A DNA stretch of 64,000 nt from NCBI GenBank assembly GCA_020632995.1, contig JACKEN010000010.1, positions 124,001 through 188,000 on the forward strand, in the 5' to 3' direction. The notes under the pieces were generated by a model, which saw only the letters and a program-made list of their open reading frames with translations, did no database searches and had not been told where the DNA came from. The DNA comes from Deltaproteobacteria bacterium (GTDB taxonomy: Bacteria > Myxococcota > Kuafuiibacteriia > Kuafuiibacteriales > Kuafuiibacteriaceae). The stretch's first letter is position 1. The number at the start of each line of letters is the position of its first letter. Below, one piece after another: positions 50,098 through 59,100 of this stretch. The translations under genes and the position numbers were made by a program.

Positions 50098-52212
50098 ATG
50101 CGCTGCCCAGCGTGCAACAAGACGGTCGAGCCCGACGCGTGGCTCTGCCCCTTCTGCGAGCACATCATCGACGCGTCGGTGCTCGAGGACACCGACGGCG
50201 ACGATCTCGCCTCGTCCGAGCCCACCAAGATGATGCTCAACCCGCTCGCGCCCGAGCCGGAGGGGCCGCTGCCGGACGCGATGATCCTTGGTGACGTCGG
50301 CATCGCGGAGGACGAGTTCGCGGTGGTCGAGGGGGCCGGGGTCCAGAGCGACGGCCGCACCTCCACCTTCCTTTACTACGCGGGTGGCGCGTCCACCCGG
50401 GTGGTGCACCCGGAGGCGATCCCGCGCCTGACCACCCTCGAGCACGACCAGCCGCGTACCCCGTACGAGGACTTCATCCTCTCGTGCATCGACGGGGTGC
50501 AGACGGTCCGGCAGATCCAGAAGACGTCCGGGCTGCAGCCGCAGGAGGTCGTGGTCACGCTCCTGACCCTCATGGACAAGGGCGCGGTGGTGATCCGCAC
50601 CGCGGACGGTGGCCCCGGCGCGTCGCCCCCGATCGGGCGCGCCACCGAGGACGCGCCGCAGGCGCCCGCGAAGAAGAAGCGCGCCCGCAAGCAGCGAGAC
50701 CCGAGCCCCACCCCGGCCGCGGTGGCTCCCCAGCCGCTCGACGACGACGACGTCATCGCCACCCAGGCCCTGGTGACGCCGGTGCCCGAGCCCGCCCCCG
50801 CCGCGTTCCCGGTGCCGCTGGGGTTCGACGAGGACGACATCCCCAGCGTCTCCGACTTCCATGAGATCCTGGCCGAGGCCCCCACCGGCGACCTCGAGGC
50901 GATCCAGCCGGACGACGACGGGCGGGCGTTCCTCCCCCTCACCCATGGGGTGCCGGACGACGACACCCAGATGGGCACCCCGCCCCCGACGCGCCGGGCG
51001 GAGTCCCTGTCCGACGTGTGGGCCGAGAGCTCCGCGCCCCTGAACGCCGACGCCCTCATCGAGGACGAGGCGCACCTCGATGAGACCGACGAGGTCCCCG
51101 ACGTGCTCGTGGTGCCCTCCCCCCTCGACCTGCCGCCCGAGGAGGACGAGCGGCCGCCGCTGACCCCGCCCATCGCCGGGCCTACCGGCCTCGACGAGGA
51201 CCTGCACCTCGCCCCGGTAGTGCCCACCGACCTGGACGACGGCGACTCGGACGTCACCAAGGAGATCTACATCCCGGTGAAGCCGCGGCCGCCCGAGCCG
51301 CGGCCCGCGTCCCTCCCCTTCCCGGCGCCGCCTCCGCCCCTCACCGTGCACCCGACCGCGCCGTCGGTGCGCCCTTCGCCCCGGCCCGCCCCCTCGGTGC
51401 GCCCCGCGTCCGCGGTGGTGGTCCCGGCCACCACCAGCTCGGGGCAGGCGCCGCTCTTGGATCCGGCGCTCCTGCAGCCGGCGGAGCCCTCGCAGGTCGG
51501 CGCCGCGCCCGCCCGGGCTCTGGTCGACGCGGTCCGACGCGCGCCGGTGATGGAGCGGCGCCCAGGTCTCGAGGCGCCGAGGCCGGCCGAGCCGGAGCCC
51601 GCGCCGAGCGCCCCGCCGGCGCCCGAGCCCCCGAAGGAGCCCGAGCGCGCGAGCCGCGAGCCGGCGGATCCGGTGGACAGCCTGCGGATGATGAAGGGCC
51701 AGAAGCTCTTCGATCAGGCCCTCAAGGACAAGGCGGACGGCAACCTGGTCTCGGCCCGCATGAACATGAAGCTGGCCATCACCTTCGACCCCACCAACGA
51801 GCTGTACGCCGAGGCCCTGGAGGAGCTGTCGAAGAACCCGGACGCGAGCCGCGGGAGCCCCCAGGGCCCGCCCGGTCGGAGCCGCGCGCGCGAGTACTAC
51901 GACGCGGCGACCGAGGCCGAGAACATAGGGGACGTCGACAAGGCGATCGAGCTGTTGGAGAAGGCGGTGGCGGAGTCGCGCCAGGCGGTGTTCCTGAACC
52001 GGCTCGGGGTCATCCTCGCCACCAAGCGCAAGGACTTCCTGCGGGCCCAGGATCTCATCCAGCAGGCGATCGAGCTCTCCCCCGGCAACGCCACCTACGA
52101 GAAGAACCTCCACAAGGTCCTGTCGCGGGCCGCCACCCACGACGTGAACAAGGCGGACGCGGGCAAGAAGGGCGGCGGGCGGCTCCTGGGCTTCCTCGGC
52201 CGTCGGAAGTGA
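50098..52212 (+). CDS. Zinc-ribbon, winged-helix and TPR scaffold protein
   Basis: 704 aa. Zinc ribbon CPACN (Cys3, Cys6) with CPFCE (Cys17, Cys20) begins the protein. Residues about 115-165 (YEDFILSCIDGVQTVRQIQKTSGLQPQEVV) look like a PATAN/winged-helix module. A long acidic, Pro-rich disordered region follows to about 520. The C-terminus has TPR-like helices (GQKLFDQALKDKADGNLVSAR, AREYYDAATEAENIGDVDKAI). A TAGGCT box about 40 nt upstream and a GGGGGGCGAGACGGGG leader precede the ATG. Function unknown; scaffolding is suggested by layout. Confidence 0.75.
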   Translation: MRCPACNKTVEPDAWLCPFCEHIIDASVLEDTDGDDLASSEPTKMMLNPLAPEPEGPLPDAMILGDVGIAEDEFAVVEGAGVQSDGRTSTFLYYAGGASTRVVHPEAIPRLTTLEHDQPRTPYEDFILSCIDGVQTVRQIQKTSGLQPQEVVVTLLTLMDKGAVVIRTADGGPGASPPIGRATEDAPQAPAKKKRARKQRDPSPTPAAVAPQPLDDDDVIATQALVTPVPEPAPAAFPVPLGFDEDDIPSVSDFHEILAEAPTGDLEAIQPDDDGRAFLPLTHGVPDDDTQMGTPPPTRRAESLSDVWAESSAPLNADALIEDEAHLDETDEVPDVLVVPSPLDLPPEEDERPPLTPPIAGPTGLDEDLHLAPVVPTDLDDGDSDVTKEIYIPVKPRPPEPRPASLPFPAPPPPLTVHPTAPSVRPSPRPAPSVRPASAVVVPATTSSGQAPLLDPALLQPAEPSQVGAAPARALVDAVRRAPVMERRPGLEAPRPAEPEPAPSAPPAPEPPKEPERASREPADPVDSLRMMKGQKLFDQALKDKADGNLVSARMNMKLAITFDPTNELYAEALEELSKNPDASRGSPQGPPGRSRAREYYDAATEAENIGDVDKAIELLEKAVAESRQAVFLNRLGVILATKRKDFLRAQDLIQQAIELSPGNATYEKNLHKVLSRAATHDVNKADAGKKGGGRLLGFLGRRK

Positions 52213-52679
52213 TGCGGGCGCTCCTGTTCGGGTTCGTTCTCCTGGTAGGCGCGGCGGGCGCGGCCCGCGCGGCGGACAAGGCCCCCGACCTGCTGACCCG
52301 CGCTCAACGCCTGGTCCCGAAGGGCTGGACCCTGCGCACCAGCAAGCTCCCCGAGGGCCTGGCCGCGGTGGTGGTGGGCCCCGCCGCGGGCGCGGCCCGG
52401 CCAGTGGTCGCGGTGCGGCCCTGGATCCTCCCTGACCTGCCGGCCACCCCCGAGGCGGCGGTGGCCCTCGGCGCCCGCCTCATGCCGGGCGCCACCCTCG
52501 CCCGGGTGGAGCGGGGCCCCCTGGGCTGGGAGCTGGAGACGACCGAGGCCCAGGGCCTCGTGACCCTGCACATCCTCCACCCGCAGGCCCTGATCACCCT
52601 CACCGCGCCCCGCGCCCGGCTCACCGCCAGCGCACGGCTGGTCTACAAAGCCGCGGCCGAGCTGACGTCCGGTCCTTGA
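52212..52679 (+). CDS. Small secreted protein
   Basis: 155 aa with signal peptide MRALLFGFVLLVGAAGAARA. The mature part is a small alpha/beta domain (QRLVPKGWTLRTSKLPEGLAAVVVGP, GARLMPGATLARVERGPLGWELE). No family recognised. Start ATG 52212 overlaps the TGA of the TPR scaffold (GTGATG), so it is co-translated. Confidence 0.72.
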   Translation: MRALLFGFVLLVGAAGAARAADKAPDLLTRAQRLVPKGWTLRTSKLPEGLAAVVVGPAAGAARPVVAVRPWILPDLPATPEAAVALGARLMPGATLARVERGPLGWELETTEAQGLVTLHILHPQALITLTAPRARLTASARLVYKAAAELTSGP

Positions 52680-52717
52680 CCGGGCTCCCCCGGCGCGCTT
52701 GCCTGCGCGGGCTCGTG

Positions 52718-52723
52718 TACACC
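52718..52723 (+). promoter_or_regulatory. Candidate -10 box of the FHA-ATPase gene
   Basis: TACACC, preceded by TGTG (extended form), ends 9 nt before ATG 52733. Confidence 0.35.
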
Positions 52724-52732
52724 CTCCTCGTC

Positions 52733-54094
52733 ATGGCCGGGCCCGACTTCGGGCGTCGCCACGTGATCGACGGCACCGAGGTCTCGGTGGGATCGCGCCC
52801 GGGCGTCGACCTGGTGCTCACTGATCCTGGGGTTCTCCCTAAGCACTTCACCGTGGTGTTCGAGGAGGGCTCCTGGAAGGCCATCACCTCCAGCCCGCAG
52901 GCCAGCATGATCATCGATCGGCGCTGGCGGCACCCCAGGACCGGCCGGGCGGGGGCGCGCATCTTCGTGGGGGACACGCAGCTGCTCCTGTACTCGGGCG
53001 ACGTCGACCTGGAGATGGCCCGGTTGGGGTCGGAGGGGCTGGACTTCGACGCCGATACTCTGCGAGATGATGCGGTCAACCAGGTGCGCGACCGGGCCAT
53101 GCGGTTCCGGAGCGACATGGAAGGCAAGGCGCAGCCGGTGAGCGATCAAAGGGGCGGAGGGCGAAGAAGCGGACGCGGCACGGGCGTGCCTCCCGAGACG
53201 ATGTCCTCGGAGGGCTCGCGTGTGTTCAGCGGCAAGGCCGGCATGATGCGCCTGCCCGAGACGGTGGAGCAGGGGCGCCGCACGCCGCCGCAGGGCGCGC
53301 AGGCGCCCAAGAGCGCGCGGGCCAGCTGGAACCCGCCCGGGGGCGCAGGCACCGCGGCGCCCACCCCCACGCCGCAGAACCGAGCCCTCGTGAAGGGCCA
53401 GATGATCTCGCTGACCGACACCGCGATCAGCGCGATGCCCTCGCAGTCCCGCGATCTGGCGGTGCTCCACGAGAAGGACGGCCGCTTCGCGTCGGAGCTG
53501 CGCATCCTCGCCACCCGCATGGAGGACCTCCGCGCGCGCCTCGGCTACAAGTCCTTCCTCGTCACCTCGGCGAGCGACGGCGACGGCAAGACGGTGGTGG
53601 CGGCCAACCTCGCGCTCGTGATGAGCGAGGACTCGGAGCGCAAGGTCGCCCTGGTCGACGCCAACTTCCGCGGGCCGCGGGCGGCCGACCTGTTCAACCT
53701 CGACAAGAGCCGGGGCCTGTTGGCCGCGCTCGAGGGCAAGTATCCGCTCTCGCAGTGCGTGGCGCGGGTGCTCGGCCGCAACCTCGTGGTGCTCCACGCG
53801 GGCGGCGAGCACAACAACCCCGCCTCGGTGCTGTCCTCGCCCAAGTTCAAGGCCCTGCTCTCGGAGCTCAACCAGGCGGTGGACTTCATGGTGGTGGACG
53901 CGCCGAGCGCCATCCCCTACGCCGACGTGCCGCTGTTGACCCAGCACGTGGACGCGGTGCTCATGGTCGCCTCCGCCCACCGCACCAACCGCAGCCGCCT
54001 CGACAAGGCGCTCGACACCCTCGGCCGCGGCCGGGTGGTGGGCAGCGTGTTCTTGAACCGCAAGAAGGGCGCCCCGAAGCGCGAGAAGACCTAA
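52733..54094 (+). CDS. FHA domain fused to a CpsD/BY-kinase-type ATPase
   Basis: 453 aa. Residues about 5-95 form an FHA fold (GTEVSVGSRPGVDLVLTD, LPKHFTVVFEEGSWKA), which binds phosphothreonine. After a Gly/Pro-rich linker, residues about 250-450 are a ParA-like kinase domain: Walker A SASDGDGKTVVAANLAL, A' KVALVDANFRGP and B DFMVVDAPSAIP. The Tyr cluster of BY-kinases is absent (tail NRKKGAPKREKT) and so are transmembrane helices. It likely controls polysaccharide chain synthesis with the deacetylase downstream. Start ATG 52733 fits the FHA start; the frame opens at 52676. Confidence 0.83.
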   Translation: MAGPDFGRRHVIDGTEVSVGSRPGVDLVLTDPGVLPKHFTVVFEEGSWKAITSSPQASMIIDRRWRHPRTGRAGARIFVGDTQLLLYSGDVDLEMARLGSEGLDFDADTLRDDAVNQVRDRAMRFRSDMEGKAQPVSDQRGGGRRSGRGTGVPPETMSSEGSRVFSGKAGMMRLPETVEQGRRTPPQGAQAPKSARASWNPPGGAGTAAPTPTPQNRALVKGQMISLTDTAISAMPSQSRDLAVLHEKDGRFASELRILATRMEDLRARLGYKSFLVTSASDGDGKTVVAANLALVMSEDSERKVALVDANFRGPRAADLFNLDKSRGLLAALEGKYPLSQCVARVLGRNLVVLHAGGEHNNPASVLSSPKFKALLSELNQAVDFMVVDAPSAIPYADVPLLTQHVDAVLMVASAHRTNRSRLDKALDTLGRGRVVGSVFLNRKKGAPKREKT

Positions 54095-54095
54095 C

Positions 54096-55001
54096 GTGGT
54101 GTTGAAGCTCCTGTCAGCCGGACGGGCCCTGGCCTCCGGGCAGGGCAAGTTGTCATCCCGCAAGAACGCGATGACGGTGGACGTCGAGGAGTACTTCACC
54201 GTCCAGAACCTGGACGGGGTGGTCTCCCGTGACGCGTGGCCGGCCCAGCCGCTGCGCAGCGACACCCAGACCCGGCGCCTCCTCGACCTCTTCGATCACC
54301 ATGGGGTCAAGGCGACCTTCTTCGTGCTCGGCTGGGTGGGCGAGCGCCTGCCCGAGCTCGTGAAGGAGATCCACGCCCGGGGCCACGAGGTGGCGGCGCA
54401 CTCCTACTGGCACCGGCTGGTCTTCGACATGACGCCCGAGCAGTTCCGCGAGGACCTGGTCCGGGTGAAGCACCTCCTCGAGGACCTCACCGGCGCGCCG
54501 GTGCGCGGCTACCGCGCCCCCACCTACTCCATCACCCAGCGCTCGCTGTGGGCGCACGAGATCCTGGTCGACGAGGGCTTCGAGTACTCCTCCTCGATCT
54601 TCCCGGTGGTGCACGACCGCTACGGGATCCCGGACTACCCGCGCTTCCCGCTCCTCTTGAACGTGGCGGGGCGGCCGCTGTGGGAGTTCCCGCTCACCAC
54701 GCTGCCGGTGGCGGGCAAGAACCTCCCGGTGGCGGGGGGCGGCTACCTCCGCCTCTTCCCGGCCCGGGCGGTGGCGGCGGCGCTGGCCCACGTGAACGAG
54801 CGCGAAGGCCAGCCTGCGATCCTCTATCTGCACCCGTGGGAGATCGACCCCGACATCCCGAAGTTCCGGCAGTCCTTCTTGCGCGACACCCGGGGCTACA
54901 TCGGCCTGTCGGGCATGCTCGGGAAGCTGGACCTCTTGTGCACCCTGCTCGAGTTCGGGACGGTGGCGGAGGTGCTTGGGATCGATGCAGCGCGAGGGTG
55001 A
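54096..55001 (+). CDS. Polysaccharide deacetylase, DUF3473/XrtA-cluster type
   Basis: 301 aa. NAMTVDVEEYFTV opens the NodB fold with the catalytic Asp; HHGVKATFFVLGWVGERLPELV, HEVAAHSYWHRLVF (metal-binding His pair), GYRAPTYSIT and the C-terminal YLHPWEIDPDIPKFRQSFLRD are typical of exopolysaccharide-cluster deacetylases with DUF3473. It lacks a signal peptide, so acts on lipid-linked sugars in the cytoplasm. A start at GTG 54096 is used, two bases after the previous stop; the conserved region begins near residue 25. Confidence 0.9.
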   Translation: MVLKLLSAGRALASGQGKLSSRKNAMTVDVEEYFTVQNLDGVVSRDAWPAQPLRSDTQTRRLLDLFDHHGVKATFFVLGWVGERLPELVKEIHARGHEVAAHSYWHRLVFDMTPEQFREDLVRVKHLLEDLTGAPVRGYRAPTYSITQRSLWAHEILVDEGFEYSSSIFPVVHDRYGIPDYPRFPLLLNVAGRPLWEFPLTTLPVAGKNLPVAGGGYLRLFPARAVAAALAHVNEREGQPAILYLHPWEIDPDIPKFRQSFLRDTRGYIGLSGMLGKLDLLCTLLEFGTVAEVLGIDAARG

Positions 55002-55644
55002 AGGGCCGAGCACCCACGCGGTGCCCTGGGCGAGCCACGGCCCCCATCTGATGGAGCCGCCGCGGCCCCTCACCCTGCGAGCGGAGCTCACCGAGGAGGA
55101 CGTGGCGCGGATCCGGGGCGCGGGGGGCGGCGCCACCAGGCTCTCGTGGCCCCTGGTTCTGGCCGCCGCGATCTACGTGGGCCTTCGGTGGTGGCTCGGC
55201 GACAAGCTCCCCGACTTCGTCCTGTACGCGCTCCTCGTGGGCACGGTGCTCCTGAACGGGCTCCTCTCCGCCCTGCGCGGCCGCCGCCACTACGCGCGCC
55301 CGGGGGCGATCAGCGTGACGCTCTCGGCCGACGGGGTGGAGGTGAGCTCGGAGACCTATGCCGGCCACATCGGGTGGCCGGACATCCGCGGGCTCGGGCT
55401 CGCGGAGGACATGCTGGTGATCCAGACCCGGCTCACCCCATCGCTGCACGCCTGCCCGCTCCGGAGCACGCCACCCGAGGACCTCGAGCTCCTCGGCGCC
55501 TGGCTCCACTACCACGCTCCGAAGACCGGCTCGCGCCGGGGCGCGACCCTGCTCATCATCGGCGTGCTCGGCCTGTTGGTGTTGGCCGCGCTGTGGTTGT
55601 GGCAAGAGGGCCTGCTCCCGGCCCTCCCTTCGTTCAGCCCTTGA
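54985..55644 (+). CDS. YcxB-like membrane protein
   Basis: 219 aa. Two hydrophobic segments near residues 46-75 (WPLVLAAAIYVGLRWWL, FVLYALLVGTVLLNGLL), a soluble middle with ISVTLSADGVEVSSETYAGHIGWPDI and LLGAWLHYHAP (the YcxB signature region), and a last helix TLLIIGVLGLLVLAALWLW. Function unknown. It overlaps the deacetylase end (ATG 54985 inside it); ATG 55051 is possible. Its 3' end overlaps the convergent EVE gene by 11 bp. Confidence 0.68.
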   Translation: MQREGEGPSTHAVPWASHGPHLMEPPRPLTLRAELTEEDVARIRGAGGGATRLSWPLVLAAAIYVGLRWWLGDKLPDFVLYALLVGTVLLNGLLSALRGRRHYARPGAISVTLSADGVEVSSETYAGHIGWPDIRGLGLAEDMLVIQTRLTPSLHACPLRSTPPEDLELLGAWLHYHAPKTGSRRGATLLIIGVLGLLVLAALWLWQEGLLPALPSFSP

Positions 55645-56107
55645 ACCCCAGCTTGGTGATGAGGTCCCAGTGGGCCTTGTCGACCGGCTGCACCGACAGG
55701 CGGGCCCCCTTCTTGAGGAGCATCATCCCGTCCAGGGCCGGCATCTGTTTCAGCTCCGGCAGGCTGAGGGGGCGCTTGAAGGCGCGGTCGGCCTGGATGT
55801 CGACCATCAGCCAGCGGGGCTCCTCGGGGGTGGCCGCGGGGTCGTGGTACTTGCTCTTCGGATCGAACTGGGCGCTGTCGGGGTAGGCCTCCCGCACGAT
55901 CTTCGCGGTGCCCATGACCACCTGGGGCTTGGCGTTGGAGTGATAGAAGAGCACCCCGTCGCCCACCTTCATCTCGTCCCGCATCATGTTGCGGGCCTGG
56001 TAGTTGCGGACCCCCTCCCAGCAGGTGGTGCGATCCTTCGCGGCCACGAGGTCATCCCACGAGAAGACGTCGGGCTCGCTCTTGAACAACCAGAAGCGCT
56101 TCGCCAT
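55634..56107 (-). CDS. EVE-domain protein
   Basis: 157 aa. FWLFKSEPDVFSWDDLVAAKDRTTCWEGVRNYQARNMMRDEMKVGDGVLFYHSN is a textbook EVE (PUA-like) domain, with the aromatic cage residues Trp and Tyr that in relatives read modified bases in DNA or RNA. Later parts DSAQFDPKSKYHDP and PRWLMVDIQADRAFKRPLSLPELK are also family features. Often called thymocyte nuclear protein-like. No modification enzyme is adjacent. Confidence 0.93.
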   Translation of the reverse strand: MAKRFWLFKSEPDVFSWDDLVAAKDRTTCWEGVRNYQARNMMRDEMKVGDGVLFYHSNAKPQVVMGTAKIVREAYPDSAQFDPKSKYHDPAATPEEPRWLMVDIQADRAFKRPLSLPELKQMPALDGMMLLKKGARLSVQPVDKAHWDLITKLGFKG

Positions 56108-56140
56108 CGCGGCGGACCATACCGCCTGCGGCGGGCGACG

Positions 56141-59100
56141 TCAGCGCTCGAGGGTGAAGTAGCCGGCTACGCACGGCCCGTTGGTGCCGCCGCCGGCGTA
56201 CGCCTCGCAGGCGGGGTCGCTGTAGTGGAGGATCTGCCCCGCCGCGTAGCAGTACTCCGCGTCGCCCACGCTCGCCCCGCCCGCCGGGGTCGCGGCCTGC
56301 TTCAGGCGCGCGTAGCCGAGGGTCGGCGCGCCCGCGTGGCCCAGCAGCGGCGCCACCTGCTCGAGCAGGTAGTCGCCGGAGCGGTCGCTGCCGTCGCAGC
56401 GGAGCAGGAAGAGCGGCTGCCCCTCCTGGGCGTTGAAGCGGGGGCGCTCGCAGGTCACGGTGCCCGGGCCCTGGGTGAGGGTGGCGCACTCGATGGCGTC
56501 GGTCGCGCTGAGCCACACGCGGTTCGCAGCGAAGTCGAGGTTGGTCCAGCCCCCCCCGAAGCTGCTCATGTCGCAATACACGTTGACCGGCGCCAGGCCG
56601 CCGGGGCCATCCACGTCGAGGTCGTAGCGACCGCTGGCGGTGACCCCGCTCGCGAGGAGCGCGGCGCAGGTGCCCTGGGTGGCCGTGCAGGCCGGGTCGG
56701 CGCAGGCCTGCTGCGTCGCCGGCGGGTTGCCGCCGCAGAGCGCGTCCGCCACCTCGGCCCCGTCGGCGCGGGCGCAGTACACCGAGCGGTGCTGGACCCC
56801 GGTGCCGCACGTGCTCGAGCGCTGGCAGGCGCCCCACTCCGCGGTCGCCCAGGCGTAGGCGCAGGCCGAGTAGTCACCGCAGCTCTGGCTGGTGGCGGGG
56901 GGCGGCATGTGCAGGCAGCTGGACGCGGGCAGCGCCGCGCCGCCCGCGTCGACGCAGGACACGTTGCGGGTCTGGACACCCTTGCCGCAGGCGGCGGAGC
57001 AGGACGACCACGCCGAGGCGCTCCACTTCGCGGCGCAGCCGCTGTCGTCGTAGCAGCTCGCGGACGCGGCGGGGCGGTTGCTCACGCACAGCGCGTCGGG
57101 GGCGGCGCTGCCGTCCGGGTAGACGCAAGCCACGCTGCGGGACTGGGTGCCGGCCCCGCAGGTGTTGGAGCACGCCCCCCACGCCGAGGCGCTCCAGCCG
57201 AGGAGCTGGGCCACCGCGTAGCTCAGCCGCGCCCCGGTGGCGCGGTCGTGCTGGTAGAAGGCGGTGCGCCAGAGGCTGTCGCTCCTGAGCTCGAACGAGG
57301 AGTCCGAGTTGCCGATGACCGTCACCGTGCCCGCCTGCTCGGTGAGGGGGCTGGAGGCGGCGAGGTGGCCCATGTCCTGGGCGAAGGTGCCGTCCTGCAC
57401 CACCCACAGGCGCTGGCCGTCGTGGCGGTAGGCCGCCACGTAGTAGTCGTAGCCGCCCTGGTGGGTCTGGCCGGGGAGCGCGGCGCTGGTGCGGCCGGTG
57501 AAGTAGACCGCGCCGCCCACCCCGGTCGCCCGCACGCCCTCGGCGTACTCCTCGCCGTGGGCGTCGGAGGCGAGGGAGTGGCTCCACAGCGCGGCGCCGT
57601 CGGGGGCGAGCTTCATGAAGAAGGCGTCGGGCGAGTCGTCACCGGCCGCCTTGTGCCACTCACCCCACGTGCGCACGTTGTCGCCGGAGGCCCACGAGCC
57701 GGTGAGGTACGCCGCGCCGTCGAAGGCGTCGACGTCCACCCCGAAGCCGTAGCCGAAGCGCCCGTCCACCGAGCCGTTCCAGTAGCCGTAGTCGCCCACG
57801 TGGTGGGTCCACAGGATGCCGCCGTCGCTGCCCCGGTGCTTGATCACGAAGGGGTTGGTGGCCGCGACCGCGCTCCTGTTGTATCGGCGCTCGGTGCCGG
57901 AGGCGTAGACGGTGTCGGAGGCCGAGTCGACCGCGACCCCCATCGTGAAGCTGTAGTTGCTCGGGTGGCCGGGGTCGGCCACGTACTGGTTGATCCAGCG
58001 GACGTTGCCTGCGCCGTCGAGCTTGGCCAAGAAGCTCGAGGGGTACTGGCCCGGATCGGTGGCGCCCACGACGTGGGCCGCGGCGTAGCCGCCCACGTAG
58101 ACGTTCCCCGCGAGATCCACCGCCACAGCGTGCCCGGAGTCGTTGCCGGCGCTGCCGATCAGCCTGGTCCACAGGATGTTGCCGGCGGGATCCAGCTTCA
58201 CCACGAAGGCGTCCTCGGCCCCCGAGGTCAGGACCCCGTTGAGCTTCCCGGCGGCGTCGCCCACCACGTAGATGTTGCCCGCGGCGTCGGTGGTGAGGGC
58301 GCGCGCGGTGTCGTCGCCCCAGCTCCCCATCTGGGTCAGCCAGAGCTCGTTGCCGGTGACGGCGTCGTAGCGGGCCACGTACACGTCGAGGCCGCCCTTG
58401 TAGGTGCCCCCCGACATCGAGGCGCCGACGTACCCCCCGACCACCGCGTCGCCGTTGTCGGCAAGCTCTCCTGCGTAGGTGAAGACGGACTTGCGCTTGC
58501 CCCAGTTCACCGCCAGGCCCCACGCCACCACGCAGCTCGTCTCGGCCGGCACGTGATCCGGCCCGAGGAACAGCGGCGCAGGCGCGGGGGCGCCGTTCAC
58601 GTCGCGGTACGCGAAGGCGGCCTGCACGTTCGAGACGTAGAAGTCCTTGTGGGTGGTGCCGCCCGAGGCGCCGAAGGCGACGATGTCCGGGTAGAGCGCC
58701 TCGATGGAGGTGCCCTCCTGCGGGTACCGGGTGAGGGTCGGGATGTTCAGGACCCACGGGATCCCGCCGGTGGTGACGAAGTTCCGGACCCCGTCGCTCG
58801 CGTCGTCGCCGCTGTTGAAGAGCGTGGCGTCCATGCCTGCGGTGCCGCGGTACTCGGGCAGGTGGACCTCGTGGCTCGGGTCGTCGGTGCGGAAGATGTA
58901 GACGTCGTAGGGCGCTCGGGCCGGCTGGAGGGAGACGACGGGGTTCGTGAACTCGAGCTCGAGGTCGAAGGTGACCACCGGGCGCACCGGCAGCTCGGGG
59001 TCCACGTTGATGAGCACGTCGGGCGCGCCGTACAGGGCGTGCAGCTCGTCCGCGAGGACGAAGGTCGCGTTGCCGTTGCCGGGCACCGGCACCACGGTGA

